Positions 16,401 to 23,931 of a DNA stretch of 64,000 bases are shown in pieces. The position numbers and the translations under genes were made by a program. Positions within the stretch are counted from its first letter, which is position 1. Each line of letters opens with the position of its first letter. The notes under the pieces were generated by a model. It did no database searches, had not been told where the DNA came from, and worked only from the letters and a program-made list of their open reading frames with translations. The stretch is from Paraliobacillus ryukyuensis (GTDB lineage: Bacteria > Bacillota > Bacilli > Bacillales > Amphibacillaceae), in contig NZ_QNRI01000008.1 of the NCBI RefSeq assembly GCF_003315295.1, forward strand, positions 84,825 to 148,824, given 5' to 3'.

Positions 16401-16627
16401 AAGAATTAAGGTTAATAGGAGTAAATGCTGAGAAGCGTAATACGATAGAAGTTAATACGGTTACTTACGATTATAAAGATTATTGTGATAGGAATAATAT
16501 AAAAACAAATAGACTTAAAAAAACAATATCAAAAAACACAAAAAACTTTTCTAAATTAGCAACCGATGTATTAGGAAATAAATATTTAGTGGAAAATGAA
16601 AAGCTAAAGCTCAAATTTGAAAAGTAG
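13466..16627 (+). CDS. cas9: Type II-A CRISPR effector nuclease Cas9, SaCas9-like
   Basis: 1053 aa, the same length as S. aureus Cas9 and similar to it along its whole length. It is an RNA-guided DNA endonuclease working with crRNA and tracrRNA. Visible parts: RuvC-I LGLDIGIGSVGWG with D10; Arg-rich bridge helix about 47-72 (RGARRLLRRRKHRIER); REC lobe; RuvC-II EIVVELAREKN; HNH with EIDHIIPRSVSFDD, catalytic H562 and N585; RuvC-III KHHAEDALIVA with H706 and D709; C-terminal PAM-interacting domain. All catalytic residues are intact. Compared by eye with SaCas9 PAM contacts, N985, E993 and R1015 are kept (here N987, E995, R1016) but N986 is Ala988 and R991 is Thr993. Start ATG follows AGGAGG. 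Confidence 0.97.
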   Translation: MNEPFVLGLDIGIGSVGWGMIDKDQNIIDAGVRLFPEADKSFNESRRSFRGARRLLRRRKHRIERVYQLLDRHEIWDKGTKVDHHSDNVTPYHIRMKGLTEPLTNKELTIALTHLAKRRGIHNINVIDEEDQGNELSTYEQIRQNQTLLETKYVCEVQVERLETEGEIRGHRNRFKTSDYVKEARQILETQQQSNEKVTDELIESYIDLLEKRREYFDGPGYGSEYGWEQDIKKWYEKMMGKCSYFPDELRVVKESHSAQLFNLLNDLNNLTLNREENTKLTQEEKELIIHNLFKQNKTVSLKKIAKILGVSEDDIKSFRVDTKGKPLFTSLSTYFEVKKITNKPAILEDREVLDQIAELITVYQSKQDIQQALEQNNLPLNDEELDQLSELNFNGTHSLSLRMINELLPDLWSSAKNQMQLITEKGYKPKDVDYEQKKYIPYYQIDDYILSPVVKRSFKQTVRIINEVIKKYGTPTEIVVELAREKNSDDKKKFLKELNKKNASINKQVKEKLDTLDVNPSKGLFNMLRLWHLQDGNCMYSLKEIPINDLMENPQNFEIDHIIPRSVSFDDSQNNKVLVRKEENQKKGNLTPFQYFQSNKATVSYEKFKAHVLQLAKTSQKMSRKKKEYLLEERDINKFNVQKDFINRNLVDTRYATREILNTLQQFFYANNQAVKVKSVNGGFTNYLRKLWDFNKDRGADYKHHAEDALIVAMANYIFEYKDAFKADHLIYANDNMIDTETGEILTEKQFNAAFTEKIHKIKAVKNYKGYKYSHKVDMKPNRQLMNDTLFSTREKDNKEYVVNKIKDIYNPDNEKLKKIMTKSPEDLLMYQHDRKTFENLKSIFEQYSEAKNPLYQYYKETEQHFTKYSKKGNGPVVKSIKYLGNAVNEHHDLSNKYNPKNKKVITLSIKPFRMDVYYEDGLYKFITVRYNDLKEMKNSYEIDNKRYEDKLKTRKIKSKDNFLFSLYKNDLMNFNDEELRLIGVNAEKRNTIEVNTVTYDYKDYCDRNNIKTNRLKKTISKNTKNFSKLATDVLGNKYLVENEKLKLKFEK

Positions 16628-16644
16628 AAAGGGGGATGGAACCT

Positions 16645-17550
16645 TTGGGATGGAGAATTATTCATATTTCAAATGTTGACCAGCTATCATTACAATTAGA
16701 CAACTTGAAAGTGAAAAAAGCAGATGATGAAGTTAGAGTGCCATTAAGAGATATTTTTGCCATTGTTATTGAAGATCTAACGTGTAAACTTACTAGTCGT
16801 TTAATGATTGAGTTATCAAAAAATAATATCCTTGTATTGTTGTGTAATCAAAAATATTTACCCGAATGCATTGTTCAACCAGTCTCTGGCCATGCACTAC
16901 AATATCGTCAAATGGTAAAACAATTGAATTGGGGAACTGATTTGAAAGCTGATTTGTGGAAAAAGATTATTCAAAAAAAGATATTAAATCAAGCAGAAGT
17001 GATGAAAAGAAATGATATAGAGAAAAACCGTGTTTTTAAGCTGAAAGAACTGGCTACGAATGTTGAAACTGAAGATAAGAGTAATATGGAAGGACAAGCT
17101 GCAAGGATTTATTTCAATAGTTTTTTTGATGAGAATTATACAAGAAGTAATCCAAATTATATCGAAAATGCAGCTCTTGATTACGGTTATGCTATCGTTC
17201 ATTCAGCTATTGCTCGAACTGTAGTTGCTAAAGGGTTGATTTCAGGGCTTGGGATTTTTCATAAAGGTGAAAGGAATCCGCATAATTTAGCTTCAGACAT
17301 CATAGAACCTTTTAGACCGATAATCGATTATTTTGTAGTGAAACAACCACCTGAAGGTTATTTATCTAAAGATTATCGGATCCAACTCATTAATTTGTTA
17401 CATGCCAAAGTAGTAATTAATTCGAAGTTACAAACATTAATTAGATCAATAGAAATTTGTATCGACTCCTTTTTAGAATATTTTGAGACCGGTAAATCTG
17501 AGAAGATCCAATTACCAAGTTTAGACAAAATCGTATTGTATGAGTCTTAG
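16645..17550 (+). CDS. cas1: CRISPR adaptation integrase Cas1 (type II)
   Basis: 301 aa from TTG at 16645. I prefer this over the in-frame ATG at 16636 because the AAAGGGGG ribosome site touches that ATG, whereas it lies nine bases from the TTG, and because Cas1 of this type begins GWR. The metal-binding residues are in GQAARIYFNSFF (Glu/Ala region), ALDYGYAIVHSAIAR, and LGIFHKG(E)RNPHNLASDIIEPFRP with the His and Asp/Glu. With Cas2 it forms the complex that inserts new spacers. It starts 17 bases after cas9 and overlaps cas2 by 11 bases. Confidence 0.95.
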   Translation: MGWRIIHISNVDQLSLQLDNLKVKKADDEVRVPLRDIFAIVIEDLTCKLTSRLMIELSKNNILVLLCNQKYLPECIVQPVSGHALQYRQMVKQLNWGTDLKADLWKKIIQKKILNQAEVMKRNDIEKNRVFKLKELATNVETEDKSNMEGQAARIYFNSFFDENYTRSNPNYIENAALDYGYAIVHSAIARTVVAKGLISGLGIFHKGERNPHNLASDIIEPFRPIIDYFVVKQPPEGYLSKDYRIQLINLLHAKVVINSKLQTLIRSIEICIDSFLEYFETGKSEKIQLPSLDKIVLYES

Positions 17551-17863
17551 ATTTGTGAGAGTAATGATCATGTTCGATTTACCGGTAGAAACAAAAACGC
17601 AGCGGAGAACGTACTCAAAATTTCGAAAAGAGCTAATTAGGCATGGCTTTTTAATGATGCAATATTCGATTTATGTTAAATCTTGTTTGAACAAAGAAGC
17701 AGCAGAGGGAACAGTTAATTTGGTAAAGCGCTTTTTACCACGTGATGGACATGTGCGCTCTATCATTATAACGGAGAAACAATTTGAGAAAATGAACATA
17801 CTAGTTGGCGAAGAAGATAGAAACATAAGTATTCTGGGAGATAATAGAACAATTGAATTCTAG
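17540..17863 (+). CDS. cas2: CRISPR adaptation protein Cas2
   Basis: 107 aa with the ferredoxin-like Cas2 core: RVMIMFDLPVETKTQRRTYS (the conserved Asp), GFLMMQYSIYVKSC, DGHVRSIIITEKQF. It forms the scaffold dimer of the Cas1-Cas2 integrase. The start lies inside the end of cas1, so the genes are translationally coupled, and the csn2 gene follows after 11 bases. Confidence 0.95.
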   Translation: MSLRFVRVMIMFDLPVETKTQRRTYSKFRKELIRHGFLMMQYSIYVKSCLNKEAAEGTVNLVKRFLPRDGHVRSIIITEKQFEKMNILVGEEDRNISILGDNRTIEF

Positions 17864-17874
17864 GTGGTGTAAGC

Positions 17875-18885
17875 ATGGATTTTCAATTATTGGTTAAGAA
17901 AGATTATGAGGAATATGAGATAAATATTAGTCAGTATAGTTCCTTATTCGTAAATCACACTACGGATGAAAGGTCACTTATTCAGCCAATCATTGAGTAT
18001 TTCCAACCAAGAAGCAAAATGAAAAATGAATTAAAAGTGATAGACCTTGAGAATGACGAAGAATTATCCACTGCTCGATTTCAAGCTATTACGTTTTCAA
18101 ATGATTTGCTGTTAGAAGAAACAAAACTAGGTTCTAAGTCTTTATTGAAAGGACAAGTTAAACAAAGTTTTTTAAACAATGTAGAAGCTGACGGTTATAT
18201 CAATAATATTAATATCTTATTAGAAGATCTAGTGGATAATTCCATTGCAGAACTTCCAGTAAAACCAAAGCTTTTGACGTATGATTCGATCATTAAATTG
18301 CTGGAGATAGATATGGGACAAAATATGGTAGGAGAAACCAATCAATTTATATACCAAAACAAATTATTATTGCCGATATTAGGTCGACATTTGCGTAATA
18401 ATTTAAAGCAACCAGGTATTATATATTTTTTCTATCCGGAAACCTATTTAAGTCCAAAAGAACAAATTGAAATGTATGAATTATTACAAATTTTTAGTGA
18501 AACTATCCCAGTATTTGTTATTACCAAATCAAAACAATTCTTAACGAAACAAATGTCTGGAATGAATTATTTTATTAAAAATAAGCAAATGTTTAATCCT
18601 AAATTTATTGAAGATCTAGAGTGGAATTGTCCTGTGAACTTTGAGTATGAAGATCTTAAACAAAGTGTGATGAATATTCTCTTTAAATATGCTGATGTAT
18701 TGGAATTAGAACCTGAACTTTCAAATTTCACTGATGCAGATGTTATATTATTTCAATCGATTGATTTGTATGTGTTTACGTCATTAATGTATAAAATGAA
18801 GTTTAAATTTTCAATAAATCTTGATAAAGATAAAATGTACACACCAGTTTACAATTTTATATTAGAACTTTATGAAAAAATTTGA
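17875..18885 (+). CDS. csn2: CRISPR adaptation protein Csn2, long form
   Basis: 336 aa, preceded by AGGTGGTG. The size and position after cas2 fit the long Csn2 group found with small Cas9 proteins such as that of S. thermophilus CRISPR1, rather than the ~220-aa Csn2 of S. pyogenes. Features include a P-loop-derived core with PGIIYFFYPETYLSPKEQIE near residue 180 and the C-terminal helical domain. Csn2 forms a ring that binds DNA ends during spacer capture. The gene ends only 16 bases before the first repeat, so its 3' end must also hold most of the array leader. Assignment is by context and general likeness; primary conservation is weak. Confidence 0.85.
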   Translation: MDFQLLVKKDYEEYEINISQYSSLFVNHTTDERSLIQPIIEYFQPRSKMKNELKVIDLENDEELSTARFQAITFSNDLLLEETKLGSKSLLKGQVKQSFLNNVEADGYINNINILLEDLVDNSIAELPVKPKLLTYDSIIKLLEIDMGQNMVGETNQFIYQNKLLLPILGRHLRNNLKQPGIIYFFYPETYLSPKEQIEMYELLQIFSETIPVFVITKSKQFLTKQMSGMNYFIKNKQMFNPKFIEDLEWNCPVNFEYEDLKQSVMNILFKYADVLELEPELSNFTDADVILFQSIDLYVFTSLMYKMKFKFSINLDKDKMYTPVYNFILELYEKI

Positions 18886-18901
18886 TATATTTTCATTAGA
18901 G

Positions 18902-19188
18902 GTTTTAGTACTCTGTGTTTTTAGGTAGTAATGAGACATCAAAAAAGAAGATATTACCGCCGAACAAGTTTTAGTACTCTGTGTTTTTAGGTAGTAATGA
19001 GACTAAATTTCGTAGTTTGCTTTAACAACCATAGTTTTAGTACTCTGTGTTTTTAGGTAGTAATGAGACCTCATACCTAAGCATCAACATTCAAACGAGT
19101 TTTAGTACTCTGTGTTTTTAGGTAGTAATGAGACTAAATCACGTCAGATGTCATTTGTTATGGGTTTTAGTACTCTGTGTAATGAGTC
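18902..19188 (+). CRISPR. Type II-A CRISPR array, 4 full repeats plus one deleted terminal repeat
   Basis: 36-bp repeats at 18902-18937, 18968-19003, 19034-19069 and 19099-19134 are identical; each begins GTTTTAGTACTCTGTG and ends GGTAGTAATGAGAC. Spacers are 30, 30, 29 and 29 bp (18938-18967, 19004-19033, 19070-19098, 19135-19163). The fifth repeat (19164-19188) has lost 11 internal bases and ends in AATGAGTC, marking the leader-distal end. The leader side is the csn2 side, with CATTAGAG before repeat 1. In SaCas9 fashion the crRNA reads plus strand, spacer followed by GTTTTAGTAC. No spacer has an obvious match within this window. Confidence 0.97.
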
Positions 19189-19229
19189 TTAACTTTCCCA
19201 CACCGCAATAAGAGTTGACAAACCACCTT

Positions 19230-19273
19230 ATTAAAAATAAAAATGGGTAAGGTCAGTGGCGCCCTTACCCATT
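19230..19273 (-). terminator. Hairpin with T-rich tail, minus strand
   Basis: AATGGGTAAGG / CCTTACCCATT stem followed on the minus strand by TTTTTATTTTT. Ends the IS66 remnant frame and separates it from the CRISPR array. Confidence 0.7.
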
Positions 19274-19600
19274 ATCTGTTTGCTGGATAACAATGAATTG
19301 ATAATGATGGATGAATAATCGTCGATGTTATCTGAATGGCTAATTTCTAACCAATCGCTAGAAGAAGGATTATCTGTTTGTTGATCAAATTTACGTTTCC
19401 AATAATACATTTGATGAATATTAATATTTTCTTTACGGCACCAAGCAGCCATACTAAGGTCGCTTTCACTCCATTGATCCATTCTTCTCTCCCATTCTAA
19501 ACTGTTTATCTGACATAAAAAGCCTCCTTTGAGAATTAATCTATGAAGATTAGCTCATCTGGAGGCTAAGTTGCATACGTGTGTAGCATTTGACGCTTAC
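19231..19600 (-). mobile_element. IS66-family insertion sequence remnant with broken tnpA
   Basis: The 83-aa frame 19231-19482 reads MDQWSESDLSMAAWCRKENI, then MYYWKRKF, the start of an IS66-type TnpA accessory protein. In another frame upstream MSDKQFRMGE precedes it, so one base was gained or lost near 19485. The right end at 19600 begins GTAAGCGTCAAATGC on the minus strand, the terminal sequence usual for IS66 elements. TnpB and TnpC are absent and no clear second end was found, so the element is a fragment beside the deleted CRISPR repeat. Confidence 0.75.
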
Positions 19601-19604
19601 GATT

Positions 19605-21665
19605 TTAAAGTTTAAATTTAGAAATGCTCTCTTGCATCGTTTCAGCTAGCTCTGCTAATTCATGTGTAGAATTAGCTAGTTCTTGCATGGATGCTGTTTG
19701 TTCTTCTACTGATGCAGATGCTTCTTCTGCCCCCGCCGCATTTTGTTCTGCAATCGCAGAAAGGCTATCAATTAAACTAATAAGTTCATTCTTTTTAACT
19801 AACATTCCTTGTCCGGATTCTGCTATGCTACTCATTGCTTTTTTCATGATTTCGATAGCATCCGCAATACCAACAAATTTTGTATTAGTTAATTCAAGAC
19901 TTTCTTCTTGTGAGTTTGTATTATCAACGACATGATTCATCGTCGTCACTGCATTTTCTGTTTTTGCTCTTAATTCTTGTATGATCTGAACGATATCTTC
20001 GGTAAACTCGTTTGATTGCTCGGCGAGCTTACGTACTTCATCAGCAACAACCGCAAAGCCTTTTCCTGCCTCACCAGCTCTAGCTGCTTCAATCGCTGCA
20101 TTTAAAGCAAGAAGATTTGTTTGTTCAGAAATGCTTTTAATCATTTGACTAGCAGAAGAGATCTTTTCTGCACTTTGGTTTGTTGTTGTGATTATCTCTT
20201 TTATTTCTTCAATTGATTTCGCATTTACATTTGTTTTTTCAATTAGTTCTTTCAAGCTAGCTAATCCCTCATCTTTCAGAGCACTAACATTATCTGTTGA
20301 TTCTACTAAACTTGAAACATATTGTTGATCTTTTTCAATTAAACCAGCTAAATCTTGAATTTGAGCAGCTCCTGCTTCTGTATCACTTGCTTGACTTGAA
20401 GCACCGGTTGCAATTTCATCAATTGTGGTTGCGACTTCATCTGCAGCTTTTACAGTTTGTTGACTTGTAGCCATTAATTGCTGAGATGAGGCAGACACTT
20501 GATCTGAAATGTTACCAGTTGATTTGATTAGCTGTCCAAAGTTTTCACGCATGCGTTCTAGTGCATATGCAATTTTTCCGATTTCATCTTTTCTTTTTAG
20601 ATACTTTTTAAAACGATCATCTTTTGTTTCCGTTAAATCATAATTAGCGAGTTTATCAATTTCATTAGAAACGCCTATCAATGGTTTACTGAACGAATTA
20701 CTTAAGAAATAGGTTGCTACTGTGCCAATGATTAAGAAAAATACAATGACAATGAGAAGGGTGTTTCTCAAATTATTTAAACCAGACATTACTTCCTTTT
20801 CATCCATTTCGACGGTTAATACCCAGTTAGTACCATTAATAGGTGCATAACCAATTAAAGTGTCCACTCCGCCAAAGGAATGAGACCCAATGCCATTTTC
20901 TCCTTGACTAATATGTTCTTTAAATAATGTTGCTAATTCTGCTAATGCTGGGTCTACCTTTTGTTCTTCCCCAGTTTCTTCAGATAATTGTGCCATATAT
21001 TCTGGATCTGCTAAATCCAGTAAATTAAGTTCATTTGCTACAAAGGTTGGATCCGAGTGATATTGATAAGTACCCGCATTATTAAAAATAAATGTTCTTG
21101 TGGATTGACCGCTATCTTCAGTAATAGATTCTGCAATGTCAGTAAGTTTATTTGCTGGTCGAGTTCCTGTAAGGACTCCAACGATTTTGTCCTTTTGTTT
21201 GAGTGGCGTATAATAGATTAAATACGGTTCTTGTTCAATAATGGTTACGTCTGACACAACTGTATCGCCAGATAATGCTTGATCATATTGGGGTGAACCT
21301 TCCATACTGAAATGTGCATTATCGCTATTGAATGTTTGAACCTCTGCGTTTGTGTCACCGACTGAAAAGGAATCAAATCCTGTTCTAGCCGCTTCACTTT
21401 CAAAAAAAGCAATTTTCTCTTCTAAGGAAACGTCCTCATCTAAAACAATTGGATTGGCAGCTAAAGATTCCAGATAAAACTTTTGTTGTGCAAGGTATGA
21501 TTCAACTAGTTTTGCTCCTTGTGCCGTAGTATTTGCTAACGCCTCGTTTGCATCATTACGAACGGTTGCAGAACTGTTGATAAAAGATAAAATACCTAAG
21601 CCTAAAACGGTAACTAAAATAAGTGTGCTAAAAAATAATAACATTCTTGTTTTGATTGATTTCAT
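19605..21665 (-). CDS. Methyl-accepting chemotaxis protein
   Basis: 686 aa. TM1 at about 7-30, a periplasmic-side dCache-type sensor at about 31-300 ([31 protein letters not shown]), TM2 near 302-323, HAMP about 325-385 and a long signalling coiled coil with the invariant tip [20 protein letters not shown]. It senses an extracellular ligand and controls CheA for flagellar motion. dCache sensors of this form often bind amino acids; the ligand is unknown. No che genes are adjacent. A GTCGATAT motif at 21706-21713 (minus strand) resembles a sigma-D -10, but no good -35 was seen. Confidence 0.92.
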   Translation of the reverse strand: MKSIKTRMLLFFSTLILVTVLGLGILSFINSSATVRNDANEALANTTAQGAKLVESYLAQQKFYLESLAANPIVLDEDVSLEEKIAFFESEAARTGFDSFSVGDTNAEVQTFNSDNAHFSMEGSPQYDQALSGDTVVSDVTIIEQEPYLIYYTPLKQKDKIVGVLTGTRPANKLTDIAESITEDSGQSTRTFIFNNAGTYQYHSDPTFVANELNLLDLADPEYMAQLSEETGEEQKVDPALAELATLFKEHISQGENGIGSHSFGGVDTLIGYAPINGTNWVLTVEMDEKEVMSGLNNLRNTLLIVIVFFLIIGTVATYFLSNSFSKPLIGVSNEIDKLANYDLTETKDDRFKKYLKRKDEIGKIAYALERMRENFGQLIKSTGNISDQVSASSQQLMATSQQTVKAADEVATTIDEIATGASSQASDTEAGAAQIQDLAGLIEKDQQYVSSLVESTDNVSALKDEGLASLKELIEKTNVNAKSIEEIKEIITTTNQSAEKISSASQMIKSISEQTNLLALNAAIEAARAGEAGKGFAVVADEVRKLAEQSNEFTEDIVQIIQELRAKTENAVTTMNHVVDNTNSQEESLELTNTKFVGIADAIEIMKKAMSSIAESGQGMLVKKNELISLIDSLSAIAEQNAAGAEEASASVEEQTASMQELANSTHELAELAETMQESISKFKL

Positions 21666-21872
21666 AATTTGTACCTCTTCTCTTTGTTGACTGGTAATAT
21701 TACTTATATCGACATATTTTTACAAGAATAAATATTATTTAACATATTATTTCAATTTAAGAAATTATTTTTTCTTTTGTACGAAGAAATAGTTCTTGAA
21801 AATGACGCACAGTAAGATGAAATTGGGTAGGCGACTTGGTATCTGTCTTCTATCTTTTCAAATCAGTTGTAT

Positions 21873-22238
21873 TTATTTCGCTAAATTATGCCATAGTTCG
21901 TAAAAATAATAGACTTCTTCCATAATAGCTTTATCATCCCGAGCAGCTATGCCACCTTTTATTCGAGACAATGTACCATTTAGGTCAATAATATATTCTT
22001 TTTCTACACTAAACTGAATTCTGCGAACAATTTTTTTCCATGCAGCTTCTGCGTAATTAATATTTTTATTTGCTTTTTTCCAAGCTTTTTCTTTTACATT
22101 CGTTTCTATCTGATAAATCGATTCATACAACTGATCCTCTTTGCTTAGAGGTTGTTTTAGTAGTGAACCACTGTTCATAACAAAAATAAATAATGCTAAC
22201 GTGCATAAGGGGATAAAATATAAAAAGAATTTTTTCAC
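21873..22238 (-). CDS. DUF4363-family protein
   Basis: 121 aa from GTG at 22238, which follows GAGGTGAATACA; the frame continues upstream but would run into the neighbouring gene. One N-terminal transmembrane helix (KKFFLYFIPLCTLALFIFVM) is followed by a helical outer domain (EVYYFYELWHNLAK at the end). DUF4363 proteins are commonly encoded after DUF421 genes, as here (19 bases apart), so the two probably form a membrane complex. Function unknown. Confidence 0.75.
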   Translation of the reverse strand: MKKFFLYFIPLCTLALFIFVMNSGSLLKQPLSKEDQLYESIYQIETNVKEKAWKKANKNINYAEAAWKKIVRRIQFSVEKEYIIDLNGTLSRIKGGIAARDDKAIMEEVYYFYELWHNLAK

Positions 22239-22257
22239 TGTATTCACCTCAAGTTTA

Positions 22258-22989
22258 TTAATAAGGTCCGTGATAATCACCCATATCCGATTTTTCATTC
22301 ACATTATCTTCGTATTTATCTATATATAGCTGATCGTTAGGTAAAATTAGAGCATAGAAGACTTGATGAACCTCTGTTATGCCTTGTGCTTGTAATTGCT
22401 GTAATAACCAATTTCGATCTTTTTTTCGCTGCTGTAAGTTTTGTTCAATTATGATGCCATCTTGAATGACTTCAGTTGATAAAGCACTCGGAGTGGTGTG
22501 AATGTTTAAATCTTTTGGCGTTACAGGAAGATATTCTGATTTTTGTAATACAGATAAATTACCGTTTATTTCTAACACGGCTAATTTGACCTGTGAAATA
22601 TCAAAAATACCTCGGTCTCTAAGTAAGAGCATGATCTCACCAACTTTTATACGCATTTTCATCAAATTTTTTTCTAAGATTTTTCCATCCTCTATTACTA
22701 CAGTGGGTTCTCCATCTAATACTTTACCTAAGTATCGATTTTTCACAGTGATAAATTGTAAAAGAAAGGTCAGCAGTCCATAACCTGATAAGCCTACCCA
22801 GTGTGCCCAAGCTTTTGATGAGAGATCTGTTGCTAGTGTGGCAGCAATGGAACCTATGGTAATGCCGTTAATGTAATCGAAAAAAGACAATTGGCCAACT
22901 TCTTGTTTTCCGAGTAAACGAGTGTATATTAATAAACTGAAGAAAGATATAATAACTCTCACCAATACGACAAGTGCCTCATCGAACAT
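22258..22989 (-). CDS. DUF421 (YetF-like) family membrane protein
   Basis: 243 aa. Three N-terminal membrane helices (residues about 5-25, 38-55, 62-82), then the DUF421 cytosolic domain with GEPTVVIEDGKILEKNLMKM and LRDRGIFDISQVKLAVLEIN, followed by a C-terminal extension (LLQQLQAQGITEVHQVFYAL). It is the longer relative of the protein at 3596-4183. It forms an operon with the DUF4363 gene, a pairing repeated in many spore formers. Confidence 0.87.
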   Translation of the reverse strand: MFDEALVVLVRVIISFFSLLIYTRLLGKQEVGQLSFFDYINGITIGSIAATLATDLSSKAWAHWVGLSGYGLLTFLLQFITVKNRYLGKVLDGEPTVVIEDGKILEKNLMKMRIKVGEIMLLLRDRGIFDISQVKLAVLEINGNLSVLQKSEYLPVTPKDLNIHTTPSALSTEVIQDGIIIEQNLQQRKKDRNWLLQQLQAQGITEVHQVFYALILPNDQLYIDKYEDNVNEKSDMGDYHGPY

Positions 22990-23142
22990 GATTTACCTCC
23001 TCAACAAATACGTTTATTGTAGTATGGTCAAAAGTAGGAATTACTATTTCTATTGCTACTTTTCTAACCGTAAACTTTTATGAACGTAATTGTTTATTGG
23101 GCATACTCTAATAGAGATGAAAAAGCAAAGAGGAGTGTGAAT

Positions 23143-23649
23143 ATGGTTAGAGAAGAAGTGCAACAACTTATTAATAGCTTAATCCAAATTGAACATATTT
23201 CGACGACATTATATTTAGCAATGTCTGCTTATTTGGATCGTATGAATTATATAGGTATGGCAAAATGGCTTAGACTTCAATCAGAGGAAGAACGTACACA
23301 TATGCTAACGTTAATCGATTATTTAGCAGGAAAAGATGGCGTGGTGAAATGGAGCGATGTGCCAGCGCAGTCTAGTAATTATGGAACACCGCTTGAAACA
23401 TTTCAAAAAGTGCTGGAGCATGAGGAATATGTGACCAACGCTTATAGGCAAGCTTATGATTATATTAAACAAGTTGACCCGCAAACAACCGTTATTATTC
23501 AGGATTTTCTAAGAGAACAAATTGATGAAGAAGCACAATCATTAACCATAGTCGATCGTTTGAAGTTGGCCGGAGATAATTCATCAGCATTATTACTTAT
23601 TGATCAGGAACTTGGCCAACGTCAAAATGGTGGAACACCTGTTGGTTAA
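23143..23649 (+). CDS. Ferritin-like iron-storage protein
   Basis: 168 aa from ATG 23143 behind GAGGAGTG; an upstream in-frame ATG would add 21 residues without a ribosome site. Four-helix-bundle ferritin with diiron ligands in QIEHISTTLYLAM, LQSEEERTHM, LEHEEYVTN and EQIDEEAQS. It oxidises Fe(II) and stores it as a mineral, limiting Fenton chemistry. The C-terminal tail QNGGTPVG is flexible. It stands alone. Confidence 0.9.
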   Translation: MVREEVQQLINSLIQIEHISTTLYLAMSAYLDRMNYIGMAKWLRLQSEEERTHMLTLIDYLAGKDGVVKWSDVPAQSSNYGTPLETFQKVLEHEEYVTNAYRQAYDYIKQVDPQTTVIIQDFLREQIDEEAQSLTIVDRLKLAGDNSSALLLIDQELGQRQNGGTPVG

Positions 23650-23813
23650 ATGGATTTGAATCAAATAGTGTGTAATAACAAAAGGTAAGATAGAGAATGA
23701 ATTTTTGAAAAAAGGATATCTATACTTGAATAAGAGATGTTTTGCTGTGAAGATGTAACGGTAGAGGAATAAAAAGATTCGCCCCCAGTTTATGAAAATA
23801 TTTTCATATAAAA

Positions 23814-23875
23814 ATAGGTGGTTTTCTGAGTTTAAATATCTTTAGAAGAATCATAGACTCAAAAAACTACCTATA
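23814..23875 (-). terminator. Terminator of the racemase gene
   Basis: Long imperfect stem between AGGTGGTTTTCTGAGTTT and GACTCAAAAAACTACCT, with CCTATTTTTAT on the minus strand. The rest of the 23650-23931 gap shows nothing else clear. Confidence 0.65.
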
Positions 23876-23931
23876 AAAGTGATTATGATTAACAATTAAG
23901 ATGAACGATTTGATGATGATTACCTATTTTT

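Noticed and set aside
13466..16627. A Cas9-associated transposon, anti-CRISPR or extra effector gene in the CRISPR locus
   Set aside because: Gaps between tracrRNA, cas9, cas1, cas2, csn2 and array are 0-80 bases with no extra gene.
18938..19163. Self-targeting spacers against the local prophage
   Set aside because: I compared the four spacers by eye with 6.4-12.2 kb and saw no match; a full search was not possible.
21700..21720. A sigma-D promoter for the chemoreceptor
   Set aside because: GTCGATAT resembles the -10, but no TAAA-like -35 at the right distance was found.
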